47,946 bases of DNA from Candidatus Pelethosoma merdigallinarum (GCA_018716065.1 DVKJ01000048.1:1-47946); one strand, 5' to 3'. Shown: positions 9,404-18,182, counted from the stretch's first letter. Numbers and translations are program-made. Notes: a model not told the origin generated them from the sequence alone.

Positions 9404-9428
9404 TATATACCATCGTATATACTTTTTA
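9402..9428 (+). terminator. Rho-independent terminator
   Basis: Nine-base-pair stem AGTATATAC/GTATATACT with a CATC loop and a T5 tail. Confidence 0.85.
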
Positions 9429-9460
9429 CATGAAATGAAATCTTATATTTTAATGAGGGG

Positions 9461-9489
9461 TTGTCAAACCAATAAAAAGTTGCTATAAT
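9461..9489 (+). promoter_or_regulatory. Sigma-A promoter of rpmE
   Basis: TTGTCA at 9461-9466 and TATAAT at 9484-9489 with a 17-base spacer. About 50 bases of 5' UTR follow, which could host an L31 autoregulatory leader; I see no structure strong enough to call one. Confidence 0.8.
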
Positions 9490-9546
9490 ATAGAGGCATT
9501 GAATTTCTATGGCATTTTAGATGTCATGGCGGAAGGAGAGATAAGT

Positions 9547-9759
9547 ATGGCAAAAAAAGGAATTCATCCAGAATACCAAGATACAAAAGTAACTTGTGCT
9601 TGTGGAAATACATTCACAGTAAAGTCAACTCATGAAACTCTTCATGTAGAAACTTGTAACCAATGTCATCCAGCTTATACTGGAAAACAAGGTAGTGCTA
9701 AACAAACAGGTGCTGTGGATAAATTTAACAAAAAATATGGCTTTAATCAAGCAAAATAA
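9547..9759 (+). CDS. rpmE: 50S ribosomal protein L31
   Basis: A component of the large ribosomal subunit that bridges to the small subunit. The 70-aa protein starts MAKKGIHPEY and keeps the zinc-binding cysteines CAC near residue 14 and CNQC near residue 36, so it is the zinc-containing C+ form. The longer frame from 9499 is rejected: GGAAGGAGAG directly precedes ATG 9547. Strong promoter upstream and terminator downstream make it monocistronic. Confidence 0.95.
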   Translation: MAKKGIHPEYQDTKVTCACGNTFTVKSTHETLHVETCNQCHPAYTGKQGSAKQTGAVDKFNKKYGFNQAK

Positions 9760-9790
9760 GAAGCACGCAATAGCTTCTTATTTTATTTTA
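9755..9790 (+). terminator. Rho-independent terminator
   Basis: Ten-base-pair stem AATAAGAAGC/GCTTCTTATT and a T-rich tail, overlapping the rpmE stop codon. Confidence 0.9.
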
Positions 9791-9802
9791 GGGGGAATAG
9801 AA

Positions 9803-10090
9803 ATGAAAAAAGAATTATTAACCGTAGAAAAAATTGTAGAAGAAGAGGAATTTAACGCGAAAGATTGTTATAAGATTGGTATACTATGTCTCGCACTAGG
9901 ACTATCTGGAGTCACTTTATCTTTTGTATCAGGAAAACCAGATATGGCGGTTCCCTTTGCGAACCTCACCTTTGGTTCTGTTCCTTGTGTTTATGCACAT
10001 GATCGTTTGAAACGAGAAGAACAAGAAAAAGAAATTGCTAAAGTTTTAATTCGTTCAACAGGAGGAAAAAATGCATTTAGAAAGAAATAG
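9803..10090 (+). CDS. Small two-TM hypothetical protein
   Basis: A 95-aa protein starting at ATG 9803 after GGGGG. It has an acidic N-terminus (VEEEEF), one or two membrane segments between about residues 28 and 70 and a basic C-terminus. I do not recognise the family. Its last 20 bases overlap the start of the next gene, so the two are translationally coupled and probably work together. The frame open further upstream (9695) overlaps rpmE and is not used. Confidence 0.65.
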   Translation: MKKELLTVEKIVEEEEFNAKDCYKIGILCLALGLSGVTLSFVSGKPDMAVPFANLTFGSVPCVYAHDRLKREEQEKEIAKVLIRSTGGKNAFRKK

Positions 10091-10337
10091 TATTGTAAAA
10101 CTAACCGATGGGAAACTTTATTTAGTGTTAGAAACGATTACATTAGATGATATTCATTATGTATATGTCATGGAAAAAGATAACCCTATGAACTTACGTT
10201 TTTATAAAGAAGAAACATTTGGGGATAAAATGGGATTATTACTTGTTGAAGATGAAGAAGAAAAACAAAAAATCATGAAAAATTTTTATCAAGTTATGAA
10301 AAAAACGTTACAAGAAAAGAAAGAGTCAAATGATTAA
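10071..10337 (+). CDS. Small acidic hypothetical protein, DUF1292-like layout
   Basis: An 88-aa soluble protein with a beta-rich N-terminus (IVKLTDGKLYLVLETI, then YVYVMEKD) and a helical acidic/basic tail. The pattern recalls small DUF1292-type proteins, but I cannot assign it. ATG follows GGAGGAAAAA inside the 3' end of the upstream gene. Its stop codon overlaps the stop of the convergent FemAB gene by three bases, a tail-to-tail arrangement with no terminator between them. Confidence 0.6.
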   Translation: MHLERNSIVKLTDGKLYLVLETITLDDIHYVYVMEKDNPMNLRFYKEETFGDKMGLLLVEDEEEKQKIMKNFYQVMKKTLQEKKESND

Positions 10338-11605
10338 CCCTTTCTTTTTTTGATCATTTTACGAATTCTTGGATATACTTTTTGATATAGGAAATAAAGT
10401 GGTTTATTGAGAATTAAATGAAACTCTCCAATAAACTCGGTATATTCTCCCCCTAAGCGTTTTTTAAATAAATGAATTCCATATCCATTATCTTTCGGAT
10501 TAGGATCTCCGATCGTACCAAAGAAATCAATGGTTTTATATCCTTGATCATAAGCATCTTTAATAATGGTATAGTAGAGTAAGTAATTAGCATTTAACTC
10601 TCTAAGTAAACGATGATTTCCTCCATGAATCGTCCATACTTTATCATGGTATTTTGCCGTCATAATAGAAGATAGGACAAGCTCTTTTTCGTCTATTTGT
10701 TCAATATTGTGATACTCTTTTTCAACTTTTTCCAAATTCTTTTGTAAATCTTTTTTCTTATTTTCTAACTTTTGTTTATTCTTATATTTACTTTCATCTA
10801 AAGATTCTAATTCTTCTTTTAAAGATTGAATCTTTTTTTGATAAGTTTCTTTTAATTTTGAAATATCCACTTTTACAACATATAAATCACTCATATTATG
10901 TTGGTGAAGAGTGTGATAAAAGTTTAAATAGTACTCTTTACTAAAACAAAATAAATGTTCTCGAATAGCAGTTTCTTTCATAGTTAAATAAAAGTCATCA
11001 ATATTAGTTTCATCACCAATAAAAACATCTAAATTATATTGATTCCCTTTATTTAAAATTTTTCTTGTTGTTGGATGCATTCCTTTATAAATATCATCAA
11101 AAGAAGGTTGATCCAAGTTTAAACGAAAAGTATATCTTGGTTCACGATTTTCAAAGTTTTTATTAAATCCTAAATGTTTTAATCCACATTTTTTTAAGAA
11201 ATTAACCAATTCAAAATTGTTTTTTTCAGGATGAATCACATTCCCATCCGGATCTAAATTTTGTAACTTAATATCAGGATCCATTGCAATAAAGATAGCG
11301 CCTCTTTTTTTACCGAATTTCTTTAATTCTTGAAGAAACTTTTGAACGATCTCATGATTTGAAAAGTCTGTAACAAAGCCTCTTGGAATATAAAGATAAG
11401 TATATTTTCCAAATAAATGTTTTTCTAGAATTAAAGCTGTTGCGACTAATGTTTGATTACTTTTAAGTCCCACACGATGAGGAACGAAGCCCTTTTCTTT
11501 ACTAACATCTCCCCAATAATACGACTGCATAAAATGAGATTTTGTAGGATGATGACTTACAAATTCTTCAAACTCTTGTTCTTTTACTTGTTCTACAAAT
11601 TCCAT
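10334..11605 (-). CDS. FemAB-family aminoacyl transferase
   Basis: Transfers amino acids from aminoacyl-tRNA to the peptidoglycan stem peptide to build interpeptide bridges. The 423-aa protein has the N-terminal motif SHFMQSYYWGDV, two GNAT-like halves and, at about residues 240-305, a charged antiparallel coiled-coil arm typical of FemA/FemX/MurM. GTIGDPNPKDNGYGIHLFKKRLGG is conserved near the C-terminus. I chose the internal ATG at 11605 because AAGAGGA lies just upstream and family members start there; a longer frame to 11662 has no support. A second member lies at 15269. Confidence 0.85.
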   Translation of the reverse strand: MEFVEQVKEQEFEEFVSHHPTKSHFMQSYYWGDVSKEKGFVPHRVGLKSNQTLVATALILEKHLFGKYTYLYIPRGFVTDFSNHEIVQKFLQELKKFGKKRGAIFIAMDPDIKLQNLDPDGNVIHPEKNNFELVNFLKKCGLKHLGFNKNFENREPRYTFRLNLDQPSFDDIYKGMHPTTRKILNKGNQYNLDVFIGDETNIDDFYLTMKETAIREHLFCFSKEYYLNFYHTLHQHNMSDLYVVKVDISKLKETYQKKIQSLKEELESLDESKYKNKQKLENKKKDLQKNLEKVEKEYHNIEQIDEKELVLSSIMTAKYHDKVWTIHGGNHRLLRELNANYLLYYTIIKDAYDQGYKTIDFFGTIGDPNPKDNGYGIHLFKKRLGGEYTEFIGEFHLILNKPLYFLYQKVYPRIRKMIKKRKG

Positions 11606-11697
11606 AAGAATCCTCTTTTCTATTGCCTTTTTAAGTATAACCTTAAATTCTTTTTTCGTCAATGGTTCGAGAATAAAAGATAGAACAATGAAAGCTA

Positions 11698-11764
11698 CCC
11701 CAAATGTTTAAAACAAAATGCCCCAAATTATTAAAATAAAATGCCCCAAATGTTTAAAATAAAT
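11698..11764. repeat. Three tandem copies of a 23-bp repeat
   Basis: Units begin at 11698, 11721 and 11744, each starting CCCCAAAT and followed by an A/T-rich stretch ending in AAATG. The three differ at a few positions (TGTTTAAAAC versus TATTAAAAT). They lie between the divergent FemAB and DUF4143 genes, in a stretch of about 200 bases with no other gene. Could be operator repeats for either gene or the mark of an insertion. Confidence 0.75.
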
Positions 11765-11812
11765 GAATAAATAACAGATTTTTATGATACAATGATAGTG
11801 GAGGGGATTCTT

Positions 11813-13081
11813 GTGGAATATTTAAAAAGAATTGTTGATGAGGAATTAAAAGAAAAATTATCTACAGTCGGTGCGGTTCAGATTAAAGGACCAAAATGGT
11901 GTGGAAAAACTACAAGTGCGAAACAAATTGCAAAAAGTGTATTAGAAATGCAAAATCCAGATTTACAAGATAATTATATCGAACTTGCAAATACCAAACC
12001 TTCTTTATTATTAGAAGGAGAAAAGCCAAGACTAATTGATGAATGGCAAATGGTTCCTAAACTTTGGAATGCAGTTAGGTATTCAGTGGATCAATCCGGA
12101 CTTACGAACCAGTATATTTTAACGGGATCTGCCACACCTGTTGACGATGATTCGTTACATAGTGGAGTTGGAAGATTTGCGATTATAGATATGAAACCAA
12201 TGTCATTATATGAATCGGGTGATTCTAACGGAAAAATTTCTTTATTTGATTTAATGAATGGAAAAAAGAATATAGATGGAATCAAAACGGATTTGGATTA
12301 TGAAAAAATTGCTTATACACTATGTCGTGGAGGATGGCCAAACTCCATTCATTTAGATCCGAAACAAGCGCTTCAAATTCCAAAGAATTATTTGGATGTA
12401 TTATGTGAGTCGGATATTTCTAAAGTAGATGGTGTTAAAAGAGATCCTGAATTAATGAGAACGATTCTACGTGCTTATGCGAGACAAGTATCAACGATTG
12501 ATTCTGACAAAAGTATGCTTGCGGATATAAAAGCAAATTATGCGGACGTGAGTGATGTTACCATTTTAAATTATCTAAAAGTATTAAAAAGACTATATAT
12601 CATCGAAGAAATACAAGCATGGAATCCTAATATTAGAAGTAAAACATCGATTCGTACTTCACCTAAAAAAAGTTTTGTAGATCCATCCCTAGCTGTATGT
12701 GCATTAGGATGTTCACTAAAAGAGTTGATGTTAGATATTAATACATTCGGTCTTTTATTTGAAAATTTAGTCAATCGTGATTTGAGTATTTACGCAAGAA
12801 AAAATGGGGGAATACTTAAACATTATCGAGATCGTTACGGACTAGAATGTGATAATATTATTTGTTTTGAAGATGGAAGTTATGCTTTGGTGGAAGTAAA
12901 ATTAAGTGGATCTAGAGTCAAAGAAGCAGAAGAACACTTGTTACAATTAAAGAAATTAATTGATGAAAGTGATGAAATTAAAGTAAAGCCTAGTTTATTG
13001 ATGATTATCACTGGTACTGATATGGCTTATAGAACAGAAAGTGATGTATGTGTAGTTCCAATTGGATGTTTAAAAGATTAA
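11813..13081 (+). CDS. AAA ATPase with DUF4143 domain
   Basis: A 422-aa protein of the AAA_14/DUF4143 class. Walker A is KGPKWCGKTTS near residue 35, Walker B-like RLIDEWQ near residue 78, then LTGSATP (sensor). The C-terminal third (LLFENLVNRDL, then VEVKLSG) resembles the DUF4143 restriction-endonuclease-like fold. These proteins are common, sporadically distributed and of unknown role. Start is GTG 11813, just after GGAGGGG; the ATG at 11792 lies upstream of that ribosome site. A GATACAAT -10-like box is at 11785-11792. The 23-bp repeats upstream suggest an accessory cassette. Confidence 0.85.
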   Translation: MEYLKRIVDEELKEKLSTVGAVQIKGPKWCGKTTSAKQIAKSVLEMQNPDLQDNYIELANTKPSLLLEGEKPRLIDEWQMVPKLWNAVRYSVDQSGLTNQYILTGSATPVDDDSLHSGVGRFAIIDMKPMSLYESGDSNGKISLFDLMNGKKNIDGIKTDLDYEKIAYTLCRGGWPNSIHLDPKQALQIPKNYLDVLCESDISKVDGVKRDPELMRTILRAYARQVSTIDSDKSMLADIKANYADVSDVTILNYLKVLKRLYIIEEIQAWNPNIRSKTSIRTSPKKSFVDPSLAVCALGCSLKELMLDINTFGLLFENLVNRDLSIYARKNGGILKHYRDRYGLECDNIICFEDGSYALVEVKLSGSRVKEAEEHLLQLKKLIDESDEIKVKPSLLMIITGTDMAYRTESDVCVVPIGCLKD

Positions 13082-13088
13082 TATACAT

Positions 13089-13136
13089 GGGGGGGGGTAT
13101 CTAATATTGATGTTTTCCTTCTTTTTTTTTTACAAT
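13089..13136 (+). promoter_or_regulatory. Promoter with G9 and T10 tracts, likely phase-variable
   Basis: TTGATG at 13107-13112 and TACAAT at 13131-13136 are separated by 18 bases that end in a run of ten T (13122-13131, the last T being the first base of TACAAT). A run of nine G lies at 13089-13097. The same block upstream of 25081 has a 16-base spacer and G6-A-G2. Length change in a spacer homopolymer is the known mechanism of promoter phase variation. Confidence 0.55.
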
Positions 13137-13159
13137 AAAATAAGAATAGAAGGTGGCAT

Positions 13160-14956
13160 ATGAGAACACGAAAGAAACAAAGAATTATTATTGGGACATT
13201 GTGTTCTATTTTAGTTGGTTTAGCAATAAGCTATGCGATACTAAGTCAACAATTAAATATCAATGGAACGAGTGGAATCACATCGAACTTTAATATTTTG
13301 TTTATCAATATCGAAGAAGGAACAATAAACGGAGCGAAAACCATCAATAAACAAATTACAAACTCCACTACGGCAACTTTTACAATAGCTTTAGAAAAAC
13401 CAAGTTCTAGTGGAGAGTATTTGATTACGGTAGAAAATCGAGGAACCATTGATGCCTATGTAGAAAGTATTAGTGGAATTGACGAAGCTAATTCCATTAA
13501 ACCAAAAGATATCAAATTTAGTGTTGAAGATATCAAAATCAATGAAAAACTAAAAGCCAAAGAATCGAAAATATTCAAAGTGAAAGTAGAATGGGATAGT
13601 AATGGGACGAGTATCCCAAGTACGAATAAAGATTTAACGTTAAGTATTAACTTTGTTCAAGACACAGGGACTATATCACCAAGTGAAAATACACTAGCTA
13701 AAACGACTCAAACGTTATTAGATTCTAGTACAGAGGGAATCTATAATTATATGGATGGAACGTATTTAAAAGGAAGACAAGATTCTAACTATGTTTGGTT
13801 TGATGGATTTCTATGGCGAATCATGGGAAAGAATAGTGATGGAAGTATCCGTATGATTACGGAAGAAAACATAACCGCAATCCCATGGGGAGCAGAAAAT
13901 ACAGCTTTAGATTACGACAATAGTAATGTGAATGATTGGTTAAATAATTACTTTTATCCAAAATTAGAACATAAAGATTCACTTGTTAATCAAACATGGT
14001 GTAGTGAAATAACAACATCTACATCCTTACGAACAACATGTAAAAACAATTTATCGACTGTACAAAAACCAGTCGGATTATTATCATTAGATGAATACAA
14101 TTTAGCTAATGGAAATTCTAGTTATTTGCACATATTACAAAATTATTGGATATTAACACCATATGATATCTCGAATGCTTGGTATGTGAACTACTATGGT
14201 AATGCGACAAGCTACTATGTTGTGACGAGTACACATGGTGTTCGTCCCGTTGTAGGAATTTCCTCTGATACTTTGATTACAAGCGGTAATGGGTCCTTGG
14301 TAAACCCATATGTGATCGAAGAAGTTAATGATGTATTAGGAAGTCTAAAAGATAATAGTAATGTAGGAGAATATGTAACATATGCTAGAAGAAATTATCG
14401 AGTTGCTGAAACTAGTCATGATGGAACCAAGTTAATCTTAGATGGATATTATGATAGTAATAATGATGGAATTATAGAAGATTCGGATAAAATGGTCTAT
14501 GGGACAAATTGTACTTTATGCACAGTCATAAATGAAGAAGCATTTATAAATTGGATCAGTAATAATAATGAAACAGATAAAAATAAATTAGTATCAACCA
14601 CATGGTATCGAGGAGATTATTTTAACTATGGTGATAATTATAAAAGTTATTTGGAAAGTACAAGTAATTCTTATGAAGGAAAAGTAGGATTAATCCGAGT
14701 AGGAGAGATGTTATCAGATCAAAGTGAAACTATACTTTCAAGAAATCGTACAACAAATAATGATTATGATAATACACAAAATTATTGGACAGCTACATCA
14801 TTTAGTGCATCGTTTTCTTGGGACGTGTACGATCATGGATATGCGACCATAAACACTGTGACGAATAAATTTGTCGTGCGTCCAGTGATCATGATCTCTC
14901 CTGATGTGCAAATCACATCTGGTAATGGAACCTTTAATGAACCGTTTCAAATATAA
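13160..14956 (+). CDS. Surface protein with two DUF6273-like domains
   Basis: A 598-aa protein. The N-terminus RTRKKQRIIIGTLCSI begins a single membrane anchor, followed by the shared beta domain (about 35-175) and two C-terminal repeats (about 190-390 and 395-598). Each repeat has a WRIMG or NYRVAE start, an NYW core and ends RPV...SGNG-N-P, the layout of DUF6273 domains. The stretch between NYW and RPV differs strongly between repeats and between paralogues, while the frame around it is conserved. ATG follows AGAAGGTGG. Related to 25081 along its full length and to 34 in the N-terminal part. Probably a surface-exposed variable protein. Confidence 0.7.
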   Translation: MRTRKKQRIIIGTLCSILVGLAISYAILSQQLNINGTSGITSNFNILFINIEEGTINGAKTINKQITNSTTATFTIALEKPSSSGEYLITVENRGTIDAYVESISGIDEANSIKPKDIKFSVEDIKINEKLKAKESKIFKVKVEWDSNGTSIPSTNKDLTLSINFVQDTGTISPSENTLAKTTQTLLDSSTEGIYNYMDGTYLKGRQDSNYVWFDGFLWRIMGKNSDGSIRMITEENITAIPWGAENTALDYDNSNVNDWLNNYFYPKLEHKDSLVNQTWCSEITTSTSLRTTCKNNLSTVQKPVGLLSLDEYNLANGNSSYLHILQNYWILTPYDISNAWYVNYYGNATSYYVVTSTHGVRPVVGISSDTLITSGNGSLVNPYVIEEVNDVLGSLKDNSNVGEYVTYARRNYRVAETSHDGTKLILDGYYDSNNDGIIEDSDKMVYGTNCTLCTVINEEAFINWISNNNETDKNKLVSTTWYRGDYFNYGDNYKSYLESTSNSYEGKVGLIRVGEMLSDQSETILSRNRTTNNDYDNTQNYWTATSFSASFSWDVYDHGYATINTVTNKFVVRPVIMISPDVQITSGNGTFNEPFQI

Positions 14957-14968
14957 AATATTAAAATA

Positions 14969-15013
14969 AGTAATAAGAGAATGGACGTTTCATTAACTAT
15001 TCTTATTACTTTA
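14969..15013 (+). terminator. Rho-independent terminator
   Basis: AGTAATAAGA (14969-14978) pairs with TCTTATTACT (15001-15010) across a 22-base loop with TTT behind it. It closes the surface-protein gene. Confidence 0.65.
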
Positions 15014-15060
15014 TAATGAAGTTTTATTTTTTATGTATTATAATTCATTTGTAAAATATA

Positions 15061-15144
15061 ATGAGGTTGTTTATTGGAGTGATCTTTACATTAATTGGAT
15101 TAGTTGTTACAATTGGAAGTATAAAAGAACAATTTAGCAAATAG
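15061..15144 (+). CDS. 27-aa single-TM micropeptide
   Basis: A short ORF, MRLFIGVIFTLIGLVV followed by TIGSIKEQFSK, with one hydrophobic segment and a polar tail, ended by TAG and followed at once by a terminator. No good ribosome site is visible before the ATG, so translation is uncertain. The gene-free gap 14957-15268 otherwise holds only the two terminators and the promoter of the next gene (TATAAT at 15236-15241). Confidence 0.35.
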   Translation: MRLFIGVIFTLIGLVVTIGSIKEQFSK

Positions 15145-15148
15145 AATT

Positions 15149-15181
15149 AAAACTCCCATATTACTTATGAGGAGTTTTATT
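15149..15181 (+). terminator. Rho-independent terminator
   Basis: AAAACTCC (15149-15156) pairs with GGAGTTTT (15171-15178) across a 14-base loop. Confidence 0.75.
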
Positions 15182-15268
15182 GATATTACTTTTATATTTT
15201 AAAAGGATTCAGTTGCGGATAACCTCTGTGGCATGTTATAATATTAAACGTATAATGGAGGCGAGAAG

Positions 15269-16528
15269 ATGCTAGAAAAATTAACAGATAAAGAATTTAA
15301 TGAATTTGCGAAGGGTCATCCACAGAGTAGTTTCTTTCAAAGTTCTTATTGGGGAGATTTAAAGGAACATAATGGTTGGAAAAAACATTTAGTTGGAATA
15401 AAACAAGAGGGAAATATTGTTGCGGCCACACTTCTTTTATCGAAAGTAATTCCTGTTTTAAAAAAGAATATGTTTTATGCGCCTCGTGGCTTTTTATTAA
15501 ATTATGAAGATTCTGAACAAATCAAATTGTTTTGTGAAGAAATTAAGAAGTATGCGAAAGAACATCGTGGTATCTTTATTAAAATAAATCCTTTAATTCC
15601 CTTTCGTGAACGAGATGTAGATGGAAATATTGTTGATCCTCTTAAAAATAATAAAAAATTAGTCGATACTTTAAATGAATTAGGGTATCACCACATTGGT
15701 TTTGATGAAGCTACGCCGAATTTAGAACCTCGTTTTATTTCGGTATTAGAAATTGAAAATAAAACGACAGATGAACTTTTAAAAGATATGCGTGCGACGA
15801 CACGTTGGAGTATTAAAAACTCATATAAAAATAGTTTACGTGTGATTGAAGCCAAAAAAAGTGATTTATCAAAATTTAAAGAATTGATGAAACATACTTC
15901 AGAACGTCGTGGTTTTATCGATCGTCCTCTTAGTTATTATGAAAATATGTTTGATGCATTTAATAAGGCAGGAATGATTAAAGTATTATTAGTAGAGTTT
16001 GATTGTAATGGTCAAATTAAAAAGTATCAAGAAGATATCGATCATATTGAACAACGTTTAGAACAAGCCAAAAAAAGTAAGAAGAAAAAAGAAGGTCAAA
16101 TAAAAGAATTCACTAGTGAATTAGAGAGTATTCAAAAAAAGATTGCGGAAGTAAAAAAACAAAAAAAAGAATATGGGAATAAAGTGATTGTTGCTGGTGG
16201 ACTTTATATGTTATTTGGAAAACAAATCGTTTATCTATTTGGAGCGAGTTTAAAACCTTTTATGAAATATAATTCACAATATTTATTACAATGGGAAATG
16301 ATTGAATATGCGGTTGAAAACCACTATCAAAACTTTAATTTTTATGGGATTGAACCTGCTTTCCATCATGATCATCCAATGTATGGATTGTTTGATTTTA
16401 AAAGAGGATTTAATGCGAAACCTGTTGAATTGATTGGTGAATTTAATTGTGTAGTTGATCCTAAAGGATATAAACGTTATAATACGCTTTTAAAAATGTA
16501 TAAATGGATGAGGAGGCTAAGAAAATAG
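15269..16528 (+). CDS. FemAB-family aminoacyl transferase
   Basis: A 419-aa relative of the product of 10334-11605. It has SSFFQSSYWGDL at the N-terminus, RATTRWSIKNS near residue 180 and a lysine/glutamate-rich coiled-coil arm at about 255-305. FYGIEPAFHHDHPMYGLFDF is conserved near the C-terminus, and FKRGF is followed by ELIGEF. It presumably adds a different residue of the peptidoglycan cross-bridge from that added by its paralogue. ATG follows GGAGGCGAG. The stop TAG shares one base with the GTG start of rpiB, so the two are coupled. Confidence 0.88.
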   Translation: MLEKLTDKEFNEFAKGHPQSSFFQSSYWGDLKEHNGWKKHLVGIKQEGNIVAATLLLSKVIPVLKKNMFYAPRGFLLNYEDSEQIKLFCEEIKKYAKEHRGIFIKINPLIPFRERDVDGNIVDPLKNNKKLVDTLNELGYHHIGFDEATPNLEPRFISVLEIENKTTDELLKDMRATTRWSIKNSYKNSLRVIEAKKSDLSKFKELMKHTSERRGFIDRPLSYYENMFDAFNKAGMIKVLLVEFDCNGQIKKYQEDIDHIEQRLEQAKKSKKKKEGQIKEFTSELESIQKKIAEVKKQKKEYGNKVIVAGGLYMLFGKQIVYLFGASLKPFMKYNSQYLLQWEMIEYAVENHYQNFNFYGIEPAFHHDHPMYGLFDFKRGFNAKPVELIGEFNCVVDPKGYKRYNTLLKMYKWMRRLRK

Positions 16529-16968
16529 TGAAAATTGGTATTGCGAGTGATCATCGCGGTGTAGAAGTAAAACAAGAAATCATCCGTGATTTAGAATCAC
16601 TTGGATATGAAGTATTTAATTTTGGAACGAATACAGAAGAATCGGTAGATTATCCAGAGTATGCGTTTAAAGTAGGAGAAAGTGTTGTTCAAAAAGAAGT
16701 AGATTTAGGAATTGTAATATGTGGTACAGGTATTGGAATGAGTATTGCTTGTAACAAAGTAAAAGGTGTACGTTGTGCGAAGGTTCATACAAAAGAAGAA
16801 GCTTTCTTAACGAGAAGTCATAATAATGCGAATGTTTTAGCGATTAGTGCCCATGATTCCATCGACTTACTAAAAGAATTGGTTCACACCTTTATTACGA
16901 CACCATTCTCTGGAGAAGAACGTCATATTCGTCGTATAGAAGAAATTACGGAGTACGAAAATGCTTAG
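16528..16968 (+). CDS. rpiB: Ribose-5-phosphate isomerase B
   Basis: Interconverts ribose 5-phosphate and ribulose 5-phosphate in the non-oxidative pentose phosphate pathway. About 146 aa. IASDHRG at the N-terminus, FGTNTEESVDYPEYA and the active-site cysteine region VICGTGIGMSI (Cys near residue 66) are as in RpiB. The start is GTG 16528, preceded by AGGAGG at 16511; the frame open further upstream lies inside the preceding gene. RpiB and LacA/LacB isomerases share these motifs, but no lactose genes are near. Confidence 0.9.
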   Translation: MKIGIASDHRGVEVKQEIIRDLESLGYEVFNFGTNTEESVDYPEYAFKVGESVVQKEVDLGIVICGTGIGMSIACNKVKGVRCAKVHTKEEAFLTRSHNNANVLAISAHDSIDLLKELVHTFITTPFSGEERHIRRIEEITEYENA

Positions 16969-17155
16969 AGTTGTACTATATATTTTCTTCGTTCCTTTTA
17001 CGATATGGGCTTTAGAAAGTATTAATATTAATGGTATTTTTAAAAAGAACCGTTACTATCAATCACGTTTTGTATATTTATTATTTTCCCTATCCATTTC
17101 TTATTTAGTCGTAAATTTCTTTATGGATTTCTTTACAGCTACTATGATTCATTAA
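16961..17155 (+). CDS. DUF1146 small membrane protein
   Basis: A 64-aa protein with two membrane segments and the signature ALESININGIFKKNRYYQSR between them. This is the DUF1146 (YwzB) family, which in Bacillus also lies near cell-wall and spoIID genes. It overlaps the 3' end of rpiB by eight bases, so it is co-translated with it. Function unknown. Confidence 0.85.
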   Translation: MLRVVLYIFFVPFTIWALESININGIFKKNRYYQSRFVYLLFSLSISYLVVNFFMDFFTATMIH

Positions 17156-17180
17156 AATACTAGAAATAGTATTTTTTTTA
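17154..17180 (+). terminator. Rho-independent terminator
   Basis: ATACTA/TAGTAT stem with a GAAA tetraloop and T8 tail. Confidence 0.85.
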
Positions 17181-17255
17181 TAAAAAATTAAAAGAGTCGT
17201 CTTTTAGACAAATTTTTTCTTTCTTTCTACGTATAGTAATAGTAATGGTGATTTT

Positions 17256-18182
17256 ATGAAGAAGATATTGGTCATATTCTTATTTCCGTTATTTTTAATA
17301 TTAATATCGTATGCGTTAGTTCATTCTTTTACACGTGAAGAATTAATTCGTTTTCAATATAATCAACACGATGAAAAAATTAAGGTATTTCGAGAAGAAA
17401 CAGGAGAAACGGAAGAACTTTATTTTGAAGATTATATTGTTGGTGTACTAGCTGGAGAAATGCCTGCCAATTTTGAATTAGAGGCACTTAAAGCTCAAGC
17501 TGTTGCGGCTCGTAGTTATGCTTTAAAGAAAATGCTTAGTGAGAACCAAGCGGATTATGATGTGATTGATACGGTAGCGAATCAAGTGTATCAAGATGAA
17601 GAAGAGTTAAAAGAACGATGGGGAAATGATTATGTTTCTAATATGAATAAGATCAAAACGGCAGTATTAGAAACAAAAGGAGAATATATTGCTTATAATG
17701 GAGAAGTCATTGAAGCTTTCTTCTTTTCTACTAGTTCTGGAAAAACAGAAAATAGTGAGGAAGTTTTTACGAGTGCTAGACCATATTTAAAAAGTGTGGA
17801 TTCGAGTTGGGATGCGAAAGTTTCTCCTGTTTTTCAAGTAGAAAATGATATGAGTCTACACGATTTCTATACAAAGTTAGGATTACCTTACCAAGATTCT
17901 CTTCAAATTGAAGTGGTTAAACAAACATCTACCGGGCGTATGAAACAAGTAAAAATCAATGGAACTGAGATGAATGCGAGTGATATACGTCAAAAATTAA
18001 ATTTAAAATCTACGTATTTTACGATGGAACAAGTAGGAAATAATGTTCATATTCAAACAAAAGGTTATGGTCATGGTGTAGGTATGAGTCAATATGGTGC
18101 GGAAGGAATGGCGCGAGAAGGAAAAACTTATGAAGAAATTATTAAACATTATTACCAAGGTGTCGAAATAAAAAAACTTTAA
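17256..18182 (+). CDS. spoIID: Stage II sporulation protein D
   Basis: A lytic transglycosylase of the engulfment (DMP) machine in the mother cell. The 308-aa protein has an N-terminal membrane segment and the SpoIID motifs: YIVGVLAGEMPANFELEALK (catalytic Glu in GEMP, near residue 72), AQAVAARSYA, and the C-terminal GYGHGVGMSQYGA near 270. ATG follows GGTGAT. It begins the order spoIID, spoIIQ-like, spoIIID, mbl, which is conserved in spore-formers. Confidence 0.95.
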   Translation: MKKILVIFLFPLFLILISYALVHSFTREELIRFQYNQHDEKIKVFREETGETEELYFEDYIVGVLAGEMPANFELEALKAQAVAARSYALKKMLSENQADYDVIDTVANQVYQDEEELKERWGNDYVSNMNKIKTAVLETKGEYIAYNGEVIEAFFFSTSSGKTENSEEVFTSARPYLKSVDSSWDAKVSPVFQVENDMSLHDFYTKLGLPYQDSLQIEVVKQTSTGRMKQVKINGTEMNASDIRQKLNLKSTYFTMEQVGNNVHIQTKGYGHGVGMSQYGAEGMAREGKTYEEIIKHYYQGVEIKKL

